DNA from: Rhynochetos jubatus
Taxonomy: Eukaryota > Chordata > Aves > Eurypygiformes > Rhynochetidae
Direction: 5' to 3'
NCBI GenBank assembly: GCA_027574665.1
Contig: CM050649.1
Location: forward strand, 66,864,150-66,928,149
Length of the DNA stretch: 64,000 bases
Positions within the stretch are counted from its first letter, which is position 1. Each line of letters starts with the position of its first letter. Positions 11,486 through 24,738 of this stretch are shown one piece after another. A program made the position numbers and the translations under genes. The notes below the pieces were generated by a model. It worked only from the letters and a program-made list of their open reading frames with translations, ran no database searches and had not been told where the DNA came from.

Positions 11486-13503
11486 AATAATAAATCCACT
11501 AAAACCTGTGGTTTTGCTGATATGAATGCCTGAAATGAAGCTCACTATATGAAGATACTGGGATTTTTTTTAGCATAAAATCTTATTATGGGAATTATGA
11601 GGTTCCACCTTCATTCTGCTCAGTTAGGGTAGAACTAAACCTAAATCATAATCTAAATCCACCTTCCTAGTGCCTACAAAGACAGATTGCATTCATAGAA
11701 CAAAAAGGATAACTGTAAGCTGGGTTCAAGTACCTAAGAAAGTTGTGGTTCATATATAACTTTAAGCTACAAACAGTGAAAAAATGCTTATATACAAGAC
11801 ACCTCTCTCACAAGAAACTAGTACTAGCCAAACGTATTGCATTGTACCATACAGCTAGCTAGTCTCTCTAAAACACACTCTATACATTTAAACTCCAGCA
11901 AAACGCAAGCTTCATCCCAGCTCTTTCTTCTGAAAACGGAGAACGTAAACTGGACCTGAGGTTTAGGCTTGGCGAAATAACAATATCACCACGTCCCCTG
12001 GAAACCGGCACAAGAAAGGTGCACAGCACACGAACCGTATGACTGGTAGTTCCCTATTCATTATATCCTGCTTGCCCCCTGCAGCTCTGTCGTATTTCGA
12101 CACGTAGCCCCAAGGGATACACAAACAAAATTAGGGAGAGAAGTTAACCAAAACCAGCATACCCACACGTAAAAGAATAATTTATGTTCACACATGACAA
12201 AAAGCATATACATGTTAAAATGATGAAAAAGTTACTTTATGCCCTGTGACTGGTGTAATTCATGTCAGCTTCTTACACATGCTAGTCCCAATTCATTCTG
12301 CCTACGAAAACAACTGTATCATAACTAATGCTGCCCACCTTCAGAGCTGCACAGAAAAACACCCATGCGCTCCCATCCTTAAAGTGACATGCAATTGTTT
12401 TATCTCTCACAGGAAAAAAAAAAAGAACAAACTTATCTGTTTTTCTTTGGTTTGTGCCTCTCTTGACACTCTGCTTCGGCTCAAGAAGAGTGGTGGTGAC
12501 ACGGCCGTGCCACAAATCCAAAACAAAATACATTACAGGAAAACAAACCCCTCAGTATAACAAAGTGCAAAATAAGCTCCTGTATTTTAACTTGCAGAAA
12601 CAGCATGACTGTCCGAGTGCCTTAGTTTCAAGTAGGTTAAAAGTTCTTTAAATATTTCCAAGTCTGAAGGGAATGACACAAAATGACAAAAGATTGCCAA
12701 AAAGCTTTAATGGTTGCGATAGACACAAAAGCCATGGCAGAGATGCCTGTGCAGGGCCAGTGCCAGAGAGGCAGATGCTGCCTGTTGGAGGGGATCCGCC
12801 TGGTTCCAGTCCAAAGCAGGGAAGGGAGTGACCTGCTGAAGTCGAATACATCACCCCCCCACCCTCTAACGGCTGTCTCACCCTGACTACTTTTTCTCAG
12901 GAAATTTTAGTTTTAGCAACAACAAAAGCTTATGAGAGAAACGTTTTATTTTTACTGTATACTTTATTTGAAGTCTAGGTTCATAAAAGCATAGTCGTGT
13001 CACAGTAAACAATAAGGCTATCATTTACCTGCATAGTGTAAGGTGTAAAATTATTCAGTGTTTCATTTTGAAAGTGGTAAGAGGTATCTACATTTTATAT
13101 ATTGTTATAAAAGCATGAGGAGGGATTTAAATTGCGTGTATTATTCTAAAAGCACAGGTTTAGGACATGTCTGTTTTTATTTGAATCTTCCGTAGCAAAG
13201 ATCTCCTTTTATTATGCTAGGAATCTTAGAAATCTCTGGATCATTTTTCCAGCAATGTTTTAAAATGTTTCAAATTATTGGATTTCAGTTTGACCTCCTC
13301 TCATTCCAGTGTTCAAGAAGATCAAATCTGTGTGTCCTCCCAGAAAGACCACTGAAGCTGGTTTCATGGGAACAACTTAGGAGGACTAAAATCCTCTTCT
13401 GACAGGTTGTGCATAAAAAATTCCAGAATTTCATTTTCTCCTGTTTCACTAGGGTAATAGGATATAACCAAAAGGAGTTAAAACACACGTTAAAAAAGAA
13501 AAA

Positions 13504-13524
13504 GGGGGGGGGGGGGGGGGGGGG
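13504..13524. repeat. G21 homopolymer tract
   Basis: Twenty-one consecutive G on the plus strand (C on the AFF3 transcript strand), preceded by an A-rich run. Such tracts are length-variable and hard to sequence, so the exact count is uncertain. Confidence 0.9.
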
Positions 13525-16511
13525 CAAGGTGGAAGGAAATTCCCCTGATTTTCCATTTCAGAAAAGTCAAAAAAATGGTGATGCTTAAGCTAGGAGATCT
13601 TCTGCAATGGGGAAAAAAAAAAATCCATACAGGAATAACCCATCCTGTATCTTTGTATTGGCAGATCAACCTATGATCCTACAGATCCTACAGTCCTCTG
13701 GGGATGGGACAGGATTGGACAAGCTCTGCCCTGACCACTATCCATGAAGTTCATGGAAACTCATGTTCACACTGCCAAAAATCCAGCACTTAAAAGAATT
13801 CTAATTGTCCAGCTTGGATTTAGCTGCTCACGTGCACTCAGCCTCTCCAGTCTTAAAAGTGATGACAATCAAAACCTCCACAGTAGATACCCAAATACTT
13901 GTTCAGAAGCAACATTTGAACCTCACGGAAGGTGTTTCACATTTTAAAGGCACGAGATGACTCTGGTAGATGTAATAGCACATTTTTTTCCCAGCAAAAG
14001 CCAGCACATCTCTGCACGTTGGAGAGGTGGTGTTCCTGGCGTGGGCTGAAACACAAGTGAACGGCGGAGCTACTCCATCAGCGTTACATGCTGGCATAAA
14101 CCTGAAATAGCACTGAACAGAAAGGTGAAAGAGCTGCTTGCTGTCCCCTCCCAACCCTGCCTGATGGGCCCACTGCGGGGAAAAAAATTACATGGATGAG
14201 GGTGGGAGAGAGCACGAAAGTAGACCGCTGCGGGTGAACCTGATTTTTATTTGAATCCAAACAAAGTACCGTGTAATTCACACTTGGTAACTGGAATATC
14301 CCAGTGCAAAAAATAAACAGAAGCTGTTATTAGCAAGAGAATATTTTGTTGCTAGCATGCAGTGTTAAGCAGAAAACTGCTACTACATTTAGCCTTCCTT
14401 AAAACTTTCCTAAGCAAGAATCCTGATATAGCTTCTCAGTAACATAGGAAATGGCAGAGAATTATTTCCTTTGAGGTAACAGACTTATGCAAAGATATTC
14501 TGTTTGAGCCTTTTAATACATTTAATAATTTTTCTTTTTTTAACATAAATAAAAGAAAATAAGCTCCGTAAATTTGTTCAATTTAAAATTTGAGACTGTT
14601 CCTTGGAAAACCGTGAAATAATTGTAATACCCATGTTCTATTTTGGTGTGAACCAAAACAGTATGTTAACTCAATGACAAAAGAGTAACTCAATGAAAAA
14701 GGTTTGCCAAAGATTTCTGGTTTAGGTAATCCTAAAGAACATTTTGCTGTTCCTGACATGGAAATACCTAGCCTACCTAATTTGATACTAATGACTTACC
14801 ATGAGAAAGAAAAAGAAAACTTCATTAGAATGTCAGGAAAGAAACCATGAAAGGGATAATGCACTAAATTAAAAGGAATTGGCTAGTTGGGTAAGCATAA
14901 GTATCAAGCTGAAGATATTATTTAAACTTATCCATTTCAAATTATTCTATTCTCTAATAATTTAAAAGCCTAGGTTTACCATCTTTTGACATACCTCATT
15001 CTACACACACAAAACAGAAAAACCATACCGCTCTCTATCTCCCTGGGGCCAAACTAAATGAAACAGATACTCCAGAACTTCATCTCCCATAATGAATCTA
15101 CTTCACCCAAACGCTTGCAAAAGTGCATAACCCTCAAACATTAGCTGATTCTTGGAAAGCACGCTATAGAGTTAATAGCCTCCTGCTTCCAAAGTGGGAA
15201 CCATCATACTGAGTAGCCTGTTTGATGCCCACTGACATGAAAGCTTGCAAGGAGGAGCAATCTCTCCGTAATGCAGCTTCAAAGCCATGTAGAACATACA
15301 GCTAAGGTACAACAGCCACATAAAAACTAGATCAGGCTTTGGGAGGAGGTACAAGGCAGCAGGTTCCTTCATCCTGATATGACCCAGAAAGTGTCCTGCA
15401 GCAGAAGAAGCATCTTCATGATGCTTCATGATTTTAGCAAACCAAGCACATGAAACATCCCCTATCCTCCAGGTCTTCCTTTCACTCTATTCCTGTCGCC
15501 CATGTATTTTTGATAATGAACTTCAGCCCAAACTGACCCGCAGCTGGGCACTAAGAAAATGGTGGCGGAAGTCCACTGCAGGAAAGAGGTGGTGTAGCCC
15601 AGAAGAGAAGAAACGGATGGATAAGGGAGTGAGGTATGAAAAAGGACAAATTGGGTTTGTCTGGTTTAGAAAAGAGAAGATTGGGAAACACGTGATAATG
15701 ATCTTGCCACCTATAAAAACTTGTTGCTGAGCAGACAATGATGAATTGTGTTCTCTGTCTGCTAGGTCACCCAACTTAATGTGCAGCAGAGGAGATTTAG
15801 ATATGATTTTAGGAATGCTATCGAACTTAAAAAGCAAGGGTTGGAAGAGGCTAGCTGTCTACTCCATAGCCTCCTTCATGGCTTCATTATTTCATAACAG
15901 GTTGGTCAGTCCTCACTCCAACCCTTTTCCCACCAGCAGTCAGTTATTGTTCAGTTTGTTCCTTCTCAGCCAGGTTTAATGCACAAAATAAACAAGAATA
16001 GGAAATCTTCATCCATTGAACAATACAACTCCCTTTCCTCCTTGCAGATGAGCAACTGTGCCCCCTTATTGTATGGGATGCCTCCCCTCTGTAAGCACCT
16101 GCCCGTTAGAACTTACCAAAGTAAGACTACTTGTCCCCAGCAATGAAGACACTTTTCCATGAGGAACATACATCAAACACAGATTACTTCTGAGCTAGGG
16201 ACCTGTGAAAGTCCCTGCGCAGCTGCTGCGCAATCTTGAGGGACTCATATGTGCCGTAACAGATGCTCGTCTGTCAGGCTGGCCTAGGTGTGCTTCTCTT
16301 GCCTCAGAACCGAGGGATGGAATAAGGGTTCTAAGCAGCCCAGCATTTGGAATAATTTGTTTGGGTTGTGATTTTTTTAATGTAGGGGCTAAATGACAGA
16401 GAAATTTTCCTTTCTTCAGTCACTGAATTCAGAAACTGATATGTCAGATGCGAGAGCAGGAACAGCTTTTCCACACTCCCCAAATGAACCATGCTTGCCT
16501 GCTATAGAGAC

Positions 16512-16549
16512 ATGCATGCAAACTTTGCATGCAAAGGGAGACATGCAAA
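16512..16549. promoter_or_regulatory. Cluster of octamer-like (POU) motifs
   Basis: Four ATGCAAA/TTTGCAT motifs fall within 38 bases: 16516-16522, 16524-16530 (reverse), 16529-16535 and 16543-16549. The middle two form the perfect 14-base palindrome CTTTGCATGCAAAG at 16523-16536. ATGCAAA is the core of the octamer bound by POU-domain factors, and palindromic arrangements can bind POU dimers. A regulatory role is inferred from motif density only. Confidence 0.35.
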
Positions 16550-16908
16550 ACCCAGGGATTTTCTGAAAGATCTTGCACCAGTGATCAAGAACTTCAAACA
16601 GGCTTTGACACTTCAAATTTCAGGAGGGGGGCTAGTCATGGAAACTTACATTTGCTATTAGAAATTTACTTTTGATCCCTCAAACTTTTGTGGTGCACAA
16701 AAGACCTGAATCCTCTTTTACAACAACAGGAAAGGCAAGGGGTGAATAGGATGATTTTGTGACCAAATGTCACAACTGCTCCCTCAGTCACCAAAGTCCT
16801 AACATCACTCCAGGTGATGTGAATGGCATAACTCTGCTCATGTCAGAGGTGGTATTTTAATTTATTCTGCATAAGAATAGAATAGGATCTTAATTATGCC
16901 CAACTGTG

Positions 16909-16920
16909 TATATATATATA
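16909..16920. repeat. Short TA6 microsatellite
   Basis: Six TA units follow a GTG in an otherwise unique stretch. It is a minor simple repeat with no further feature attached. Confidence 0.85.
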
Positions 16921-17899
16921 AAGCCAAACACTAAGCACCAGCCATTCAGGACCAACTGAGGAACATTCTCATCAGTGTGGGCTTTGAGGACACCCATACC
17001 AGGACATGTGGTTGAAAACCATGGCTGGCAAGAAGCTAACTGCCCCAAAGATGGAGTCCTGGAGCTTAAGTTCGCTGTAGACTGTGCACTAAAAGGACTA
17101 CTTTTTCACACTCTTTCAGGATTTGCAACTATGAGGTGAATACAGTCTAAAAAAACTCACTTTTTAAATAGGAAGTCATGGTATTTGAGTTCTCTTACCA
17201 TGTGTTGCAATTTATGTCACATCATAAGACACTAGGCAAAAAATAAATTAAACAATGCTGATTTCTTTTTGATAGGCAAGCTGAAAAAAATTACAACTCC
17301 CCCAGTGCCCTGCCAGAAAACTTTTTTTACTCTTACAAGTTTAGAAAAAAATCAAGGAAGAAGAAAATGAGTTGTCTGTATGGTGCAGATATACTATATT
17401 TTGGGATCTGATGAGACATTTTCTATAATGTGAAAATTATGGCATCTTTTGTCACAAATTAAGGTAAACCTTTTTTTTTCATACTGTTTCGGGTACTTTT
17501 GCTTACCTGTTCATGGCATTCTATTAGGTGCCATCATAAAAAGAAAATACTGTTGACAATATTTATTTGTAGAGACAAACATCAATGCTAAGCACTTAGC
17601 AGTACATTATGGGATTTTTTGAGCATGCACTTGGGGGAATCAAAGTATTTTATTGCACAATAGATATTATTCTGTTTGTACTAGCATTCCTCTAAACTTA
17701 AACCATTCACAATGTTTTATTTCTGAGCATACATAGCCAAGAACACTGACTGGGGTGATATTGTTAAGTATTCAAACAATTCTTGCACATCACTTACAAA
17801 AAGAATGCCTTTGGGTAAATATCTTTCTTTGCTTTCTCTTTTTCTTTGATTTCCCTTTGTCAGTGCCCTTATATGACATGTTCTTGGAAAAATGAACCA

Positions 17900-18720
17900 C
17901 ATTTGCTCCATTTACTGTTTAAGAAAAATAAAGCATGAAAAATGTTATAAGCTATAAATAAAATCATCTAGTATTTGTATTATACTAATTTGTCAGGGTT
18001 TGAATAAATGTTAATTATACAGCTTTTTAAAAATCAGACTTGTTAATGTCATTTTTAATTTAGAATGTTACACTGTAAATGTTTTCCATTGTGTTAATTT
18101 ACACCTGTTATTACAGCCTCCATTATTAGGTTTACACTGGAACAGCTACTTTGTGCCACTGAAATTTGCTTAAAACAGCAGAAACAATTACTAATTAGAA
18201 GGGCATGTTTGCTTTAATTATATTTATTTCCTAGTCTAGTTTTATATGTAGCACACTATGAAAGTGTATGATTCAATTAGCAAAACCCATTTATCTCAGG
18301 CAATTCCTCAAATGAGCATTGCTTAGAAAGACAGCAAATTCTTTCAGCACTACTTTGCCTCATAAATTTCATAGGTGACACTAATAAATACATATGGTGA
18401 CTGGATATCACTTTCTATGTGACCTCACTGCTTTCTCCCATTTTTGCTAATGCTTATTCAGTAATTGCAGATTACCAGAATGACATTTTATTTAAACAAC
18501 GAGCCCAACTGTTTTAATCAAAGATTTTAAACCAATGACATGGAGAAACATCTTCAGCATTCATAAACTCAGAATCAATACAGGATAAGCATTCAGCTCA
18601 TTCAGTTATACGCACAGTGTGAAACTACTACCTATACTCATCCACCGATATCTAGAGCTAGTGTTATGTATTACACTGTGCTTTGTAAATTTGCAAACCA
18701 AGTGCAATTTAAACTCCTTG
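17900..18720 (-). other. AFF3: AT-rich intronic block dense in TAAT/ATTA motifs
   Basis: This block of AFF3 intron 1 has complex, non-repetitive AT-rich sequence with many homeodomain core motifs, including CAATTACTAATTAG (18186-18199, containing the palindrome CTAATTAG), TTAATTATATT near 18215 and TTCAATTAGC near 18270. Motif density with little low complexity is typical of vertebrate conserved non-coding enhancers near developmental genes. Conservation cannot be tested here, so this is a candidate only. Confidence 0.3.
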
Positions 18721-21700
18721 GGAAAAAATTATGTCTTTATCCTCTACAAATATGGCTCTTCTGAGTAGTTTTTCCAGTGAAAGTTTTATTATCTATTCAC
18801 TCTCACAGATTAAATAGGAGAGCCATAAAAATTCTTTACAAATTACTTCCCCGAAGCTCAGTCTTAGTATTATGTTCTAAAACTGAAGTGAGGATTAAAA
18901 AAACCAAAAGAGTTATGTGTCTAATTGACAGTTGCTGCTCCTAATCTATGTAAATGATATTGGCAGGTAGTACAATGTACTGTTGCTTTCAAATAACATT
19001 ATTTCAGTACTTATAACAAAATTCAGTACTCTGAAAAATAAAACTGAAGATAAAATTGTACAAGCCAGACTACACCGCAAAGCTCTGTCTCATCCAGCCA
19101 TCGGGGTAATGTATTTATACTATCTCACTGTCACTGCATAGACATAGCAGTTGTATGACACTCAAAGAGTGCAGTTGATGCTGTCAACGTGGCTACGACA
19201 AGGCTATAGCATCCCAACAAGGGGCAATCATTGCCCGTGGAATGATGTGTAACAGCTCACCAGCAATGTTGCCTATAATGATCAAACATATGAATTTAGA
19301 TCATCACACTTTGGACTGCTTGGGCCACTTTTTATACCTTCCACCACAAAGGGAATTTATTCCTAGTTAAATTTCTCTTTAACATGTAGAGCATAACAAG
19401 AATGATGTCACTCTAAACTTCTAATAAGAATTAAGCCTGTATCTTGTGTGGCCAAGGATCACAGACCTACCTTCTAATCCACTGCAACGCAGAAAAGAAA
19501 ACAGTGTATAAATAGAAAGTCTGATGTAATTCAGAAAAAGCTGCTATTAAAAAGTCAGCATTTTAAAAAAGCTAACAGAGACATATCTCAGCTGAGGCAA
19601 TTATTTTGTAGGTTAAGAGGAGAGAAATACTGCTGCATTTGAAGATTTGTCTTCACAGGGGTTCTCAGGAAAGTCAAGGCAAATCAACTGAGGGAATGAA
19701 GTCAGTTCCCAGTCAGACGAACATGTATTATGGCAGCTTATCCTTCCTCCAAGAGGTAAAGGGATCAACTCTTCTGATGTGAGATCACTTGAGACCAGAC
19801 CGAGCATGTCCATGCAGGGGTTTAACACACTTTAGGGTTTGCAGACTGCCTTCACGCATTCAGTGCCTTCCCTTGCTCAGATCCACACGGCGTGGTCCCT
19901 GATAACAAAGGCTGACTTAATGGGCACGGTCCCTGACCTTTCACTAATAGAACCTCCTCTTTTATTTACATGTGGGGCGCAGGGAAGGGGAGGTTATACG
20001 AAGTGCACTGGCAATTTCTAATAGCTAACTATCTTTAATAATTAAGTGTAAGATAACAAATCAAGTCTGAGTCATAACTAATTAAAAGAAATGGGAATTG
20101 AAAATGAATGTAATTAGTCAAGATTTCTGAACGGTGCCTTTATTATAAAGTCAATAATTAAAATGGAGAAATCAGTGTTTCGTAACATAATCAAGCCCAT
20201 AGACAAGCAACTTCCGGCCTTTCTTCAAGTGTCTTCGTTTTGAGTATCTCTGCTTTCAGAAAACTTGGGTTACTATAAATGTCGAGGATTTTTTGCCAAA
20301 GCAGGAACTGATGAGATGGACTTAGTTATCTTTGCTGGGACATTGTCAGGAAAAGTTGACCACCGTATGTTCTTAGTGCCTCTGTAATTAGGCTACTGTC
20401 TTTTCAACAGCAGGGGAGAGGCATGATCAATTAAAAGTGAAATAATACCGGCTGCATTATTCTGCTGAAGTCAGAAATACGTGTACTTGTATGGTACATA
20501 CAGTTGTAATGAATCTGAGTTCTTAAGTGCTAGGACTTCTACATGCAAAGCAGGTACATGGCTTTTAAAAAGGGGCCTGTAGGTGTTAAATTAAGAAGAT
20601 TTCAGAGGAATTTTAGTTTATAAGAAAAAGATATTGATTCATTCTAATATTTTCCCTCTGATATATACCTTCTTGTAACCATGGGCTGGCTCTTTCTAGG
20701 CTTGGACCCCCCAGAGGGGGTTTTCTTATGTCCAACAATTGACTAAGAGTAATGATACTGCTTTTATGACCAAATATTCACCTGGTCTAACTCTTTTTGC
20801 TCCACCACAACATATTTTGACACAAAACCCCCCATATTAAAGCCTGACATTTTCCTTAATGTTTTCAATACTGGCCCAGATTAGAGCTTTTTGATTATTT
20901 TTAGCCAACAGCCATCAGGTAATTTTTCTCAGGCTCACTTAGTGGGAAGCAGTGCATCAGCCCTGGCTCTGCCCAGCCAGCCAGGTACTCTGCCTTGCTG
21001 GTGCAGCTGGGAACGAGCTGAATAAGGATCACTGCATTTACACTCTTCTCCTCAAACTCCTCCTCCTCTTGCCCCTAAAAAAAAAGATTGAGATGCGACG
21101 GCCTTTTCCAAAAGAAGGGAAAGATCCAAAGGCATTGCATCCAATGGAAACCCACCAGCATAAACAGCCAGATAATACATGACACAGTCATGCATTCTTT
21201 ATTACTCCTGGTAGAAAGTAATAATATTTTAACCCAGCGTCCCAGACACAGAGTGTGAAGGGGAAATGCTCTCATCCCCAATTCGGGGCTGCCAGATAAG
21301 TGACGACTCCATTAAGCCGTGCATGTGATGTGACACCCTCTGAAAGCCAAGGCTGCTGCCTGCGGAGCCTGCGTGGTGCTCGCTCTGGCTGCTGGTGTGC
21401 AAGAGACGTCAATTAGTACTGACCTCGGCATGGGAATATTTCTCCCAAGGCAGGAAAGGAAATATCACAGGCTTAATGCCCTTCTCTTTCCGACACTGGG
21501 GCAAAACCGCGCCATGCTGGATTCACATCCCGCTGACCCACTTGGGTGAAGGGTGCGCATCAAGGAGCAGCACAGTAGCCCAAACTACCATATAGACACT
21601 GATTTCTTGTATATTTGCAATGCATGAGGACTATGGGGGACAAAATACGGAAAACTGGGAATTACAAGAGGCCAAAAGATAGACTCAGGGCTCACAGGGA

Positions 21701-24673
21701 TCCTGAAAGCCAAAAGAAATGGCAAGAAAAAAAAAAGGGGGGACCAATATATGAAAAGTGACGGTACTCAAATATTCCCCTACACAAATGATTTTTTTAC
21801 TAAGACTATTTACTATCTTCTGAAGAGATAACGCTTCAAAAACATAGACCTCAGTGCTACTGTAGTAATTAAGAAGCTACTGAAACACAGCATTCAGGCT
21901 ACCTGACTCCAGTGGCATTGATTACCTTTATACCTGCTTCACTCAGAAAAAAACAGATTTTTGTACACACTTGGAAGCCACTTTAAAATGGGTCTATGTG
22001 CCCATCTTAAACCCATTAACAAACCTCTTTTTACCATACGATTCTGGCTAGCATGGAAAACTGGACAAGCACCATGGACTCACATGATTAATAATGCATG
22101 AATTCCCCTGAATCAAAGGTAATACAAGCAAAAATGACAAGCAGAAGGAGAAAGTATCTTAAAAAAAAATTACCAGAGAGCTAGTTTTGGATCTAAAGGC
22201 AACACCAAGCCTGCCAACTTCTCAAAGAGGCTGCCAAGAAGCCAGATGCCATAACTGGAAGGATATTATCCAGAGTTTTACATCTGAGTCTCATGAGTGC
22301 CTTTGAAAAAGGACAAAAAATGGATGCTGGCAAGTGCTCAACTTTTTAATTTCTATCCCCACCCTAAATATTTATTTAAAAGTTAAATTGAAACCATTGC
22401 AAAAATTAAAGGCAGGATGTGTAAATACAATGTTAAGTATTTACAGTGACCCAAAAGGGCAAGCTAGCCCTACCAAAGCACTGGAAAACTCCCTGTGAAC
22501 ACGAATTAAAGACCGGAGGTCATCTCAAACTCCCTGTTGGAGCTAGGCTTCAGAGAGCACAGACAGTCCCCAAGGAAGGACTTGTGATGACGGAGTTTAT
22601 AGAAGTGGTGCCTGGCCCTGCAGCCACGGTGGGCACAGGGGGGCTGTGTGCTGCTCTTCTCCCCATCACACGGTGGGTTCCACCTACCCCATTGTGGGTG
22701 TTACGTGTGCCCCAGGGCAAGAAAGCTCAGCCCTTGTAGGAGCCGGCACATGGCTGTCATGCAAGAATGACGCCTTTGATTTGGCTGTGCTGTAGGCATG
22801 TTTGATCCTACCATGGAGGAGATGCTGACCACCCTCGAGACAGAAGCCAGCTGTAGACCATCAGAACATCTGAGGTGGTCTATAGCTTTCTCTGTTCTCA
22901 CACCTGAAGAAGTCAATGCAATAAGGTAGGTTAACAGCCTGCAAGCAACAACCTGCTAAAAAAGGGAGCTGAAGAGTCTCGGAATCAGCAGGCAGACCAA
23001 AGACTGACTACCTCCACTCTGCATCACCGTCCAAAAAAGTGTAAGGTAGCACTGACAAATTGGATCCAGCTTCTCTAATAAGAAAGAAAGTGATCATAAC
23101 ATTTGGATTTTTAGGGTGAGTGAAAGAACCTCTACAGAGGTCTCTGTGGAACCTGTAAGCCCAAACTCAAGATTTTACTTCACGTAGCCTCCATTTCATG
23201 AACAAATAAGCACACACATTTAAAATACTTGAATAATTCCATTTAAATCACTGGAACTCCTCCTGTGCATCAAGTTAAACACTTGCATAGTTCTCTTAGG
23301 TCACTGCCTTGCACTGTTTATGCAGAAAAAAATTTTGTAACCAGATTGATTTGTATATCCTGCCATCGCTTGGCACCGAGCATTTGTATCCCTTGACGTT
23401 AACTGGCATCTGTCAAACACTCTTCCATAAAAAAGTTATTCAGTTGCACATGTTTGTAATATGCAACTGCATATATTACTTGGGTAAAGGAAAGGCAGTT
23501 ATTTTGATTTCTGCCATAAAATACAGCATAAGTGTAAACTATGAACTGCAGAACACAGAAAAATGTAATTACTTTTTCAAATACTGGCCAAGTAAGCAGT
23601 ATTTTACAAGACAAGAAACAAATGTTAAGGTCAAAACTGCAAATGGAAGAGACCAAGCCTGCACTGGACCTGAAAGAGCACAAGATCCACCCCTAAGCCA
23701 GTGACAGGTTAATGTCTCATGTTATTAAACACACCTGCTCGTCTCTCCTTCTGGACTTTCTACAGGCTCATTAGGATTCGTTAGCGCTCTTGGGGTTTAT
23801 TTTTTAAGAAAACACCAGGTAGCATGTAAAAAATAAATGAAATACTGAATTAACCTAAATCCCCCTTTTAGCATTTACCAAGAGGCTCCTCAATTAGTTC
23901 GTAGCCAAGTTAACCTTCTATCTCCCAGCAAATATAATTCATGCTCTTTTTATACAACACAGCATTCTGCTGGCTATTATCCATCATTTACAAGTGTTAT
24001 TTGTCTATAAAAATGACACTAAAAAGTTGAAAAATGATTCTGCTCTGGTTGCTTCTAGATGTGTTTTAACAAATGGTACCAATGCAAAAGGCTCTAAGTC
24101 ATGTAAAAAGCAATTAGTCAAAGAAGCCATAAATATTTTTTAAAAAGGATATAAATGATTGCTTGCCAGATAGTAAAAGCTCTAAAGGTTGCTACATAAT
24201 AAAAGATTGAACCTACACATTCATATCAGAGTAAATTTACCCCTGTGTGCAATCCCATTAGTATGAAGAAGGTTACTGAAGCAAAGTAACATTAGCCAGG
24301 TGAGTAAGTGTTTGTCCTAAAATAGTTAAAATAGTATTCTTCATTATTTATCATTAATGAAGTTAATCAAATTCAGCCCTACTTACTCATGCATGCATTA
24401 AATAGAAACCTGAACATGACATGCATATTTATGGAACAGGGATTGAAAGATCATTATCTGTAGGGAAGAAAATCCAGCAAAGAAAAGGATGCGTAAAATG
24501 TGTCTGTTATCTTATTAGAACATAAACTGTTTTGCTTAAAACATAAATATTGATTTTAATTAATTCAATTAGCCTAAATAATAGCTTCCACAAATGACAA
24601 CTATAGCTGATGTATGAATTTCATGATTTCTGATGAAGACATAGGCCACAGCCACAGCTACCATCAACCAACT
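18721..24673 (-). other. AFF3: AFF3 intron 1, unique sequence
   Basis: Unique intronic DNA with no recognisable repeat longer than simple A or T runs and no supportable exon. The part at 24100-24620 is again AT-rich with many TAAT cores and may be regulatory. The 97-codon frame at 22446-22739 and the 131-codon frame at 23309-23704 have no recognisable domains. Confidence 0.7.
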
Positions 24674-24738
24674 GGTCTAATTCCATGGAATTCAGTGGAA
24701 CTCTACCAATTTATACCAGTGTGCACCTGGCTTGTAGC
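24674..24738. repeat. Probable old interspersed-repeat remnant
   Basis: The sequence CCATGGAATTCAGTGGAACT followed by CTACCAATTTATACCAGTG resembles the widespread sauropsid repeat motif 'cattgaagtcaatggagcta...ccaatttacaccag'. Agreement is imperfect, as expected for an old copy. The family name is not certain from sequence alone. Confidence 0.5.

Larger units (their letters stand above)
11486..17899 (-). other. AFF3: AFF3 intron 1, unique sequence
   Basis: Mostly unique intronic sequence. It holds the G21 tract at 13504-13524, the octamer-motif cluster at 16512-16549 and a TA6 run at 16909-16920, listed separately. Several 60-100-codon open frames (for example 12246-12560 and 15428-15837) lie on both strands over the same bases and resemble nothing known. 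Confidence 0.7.
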
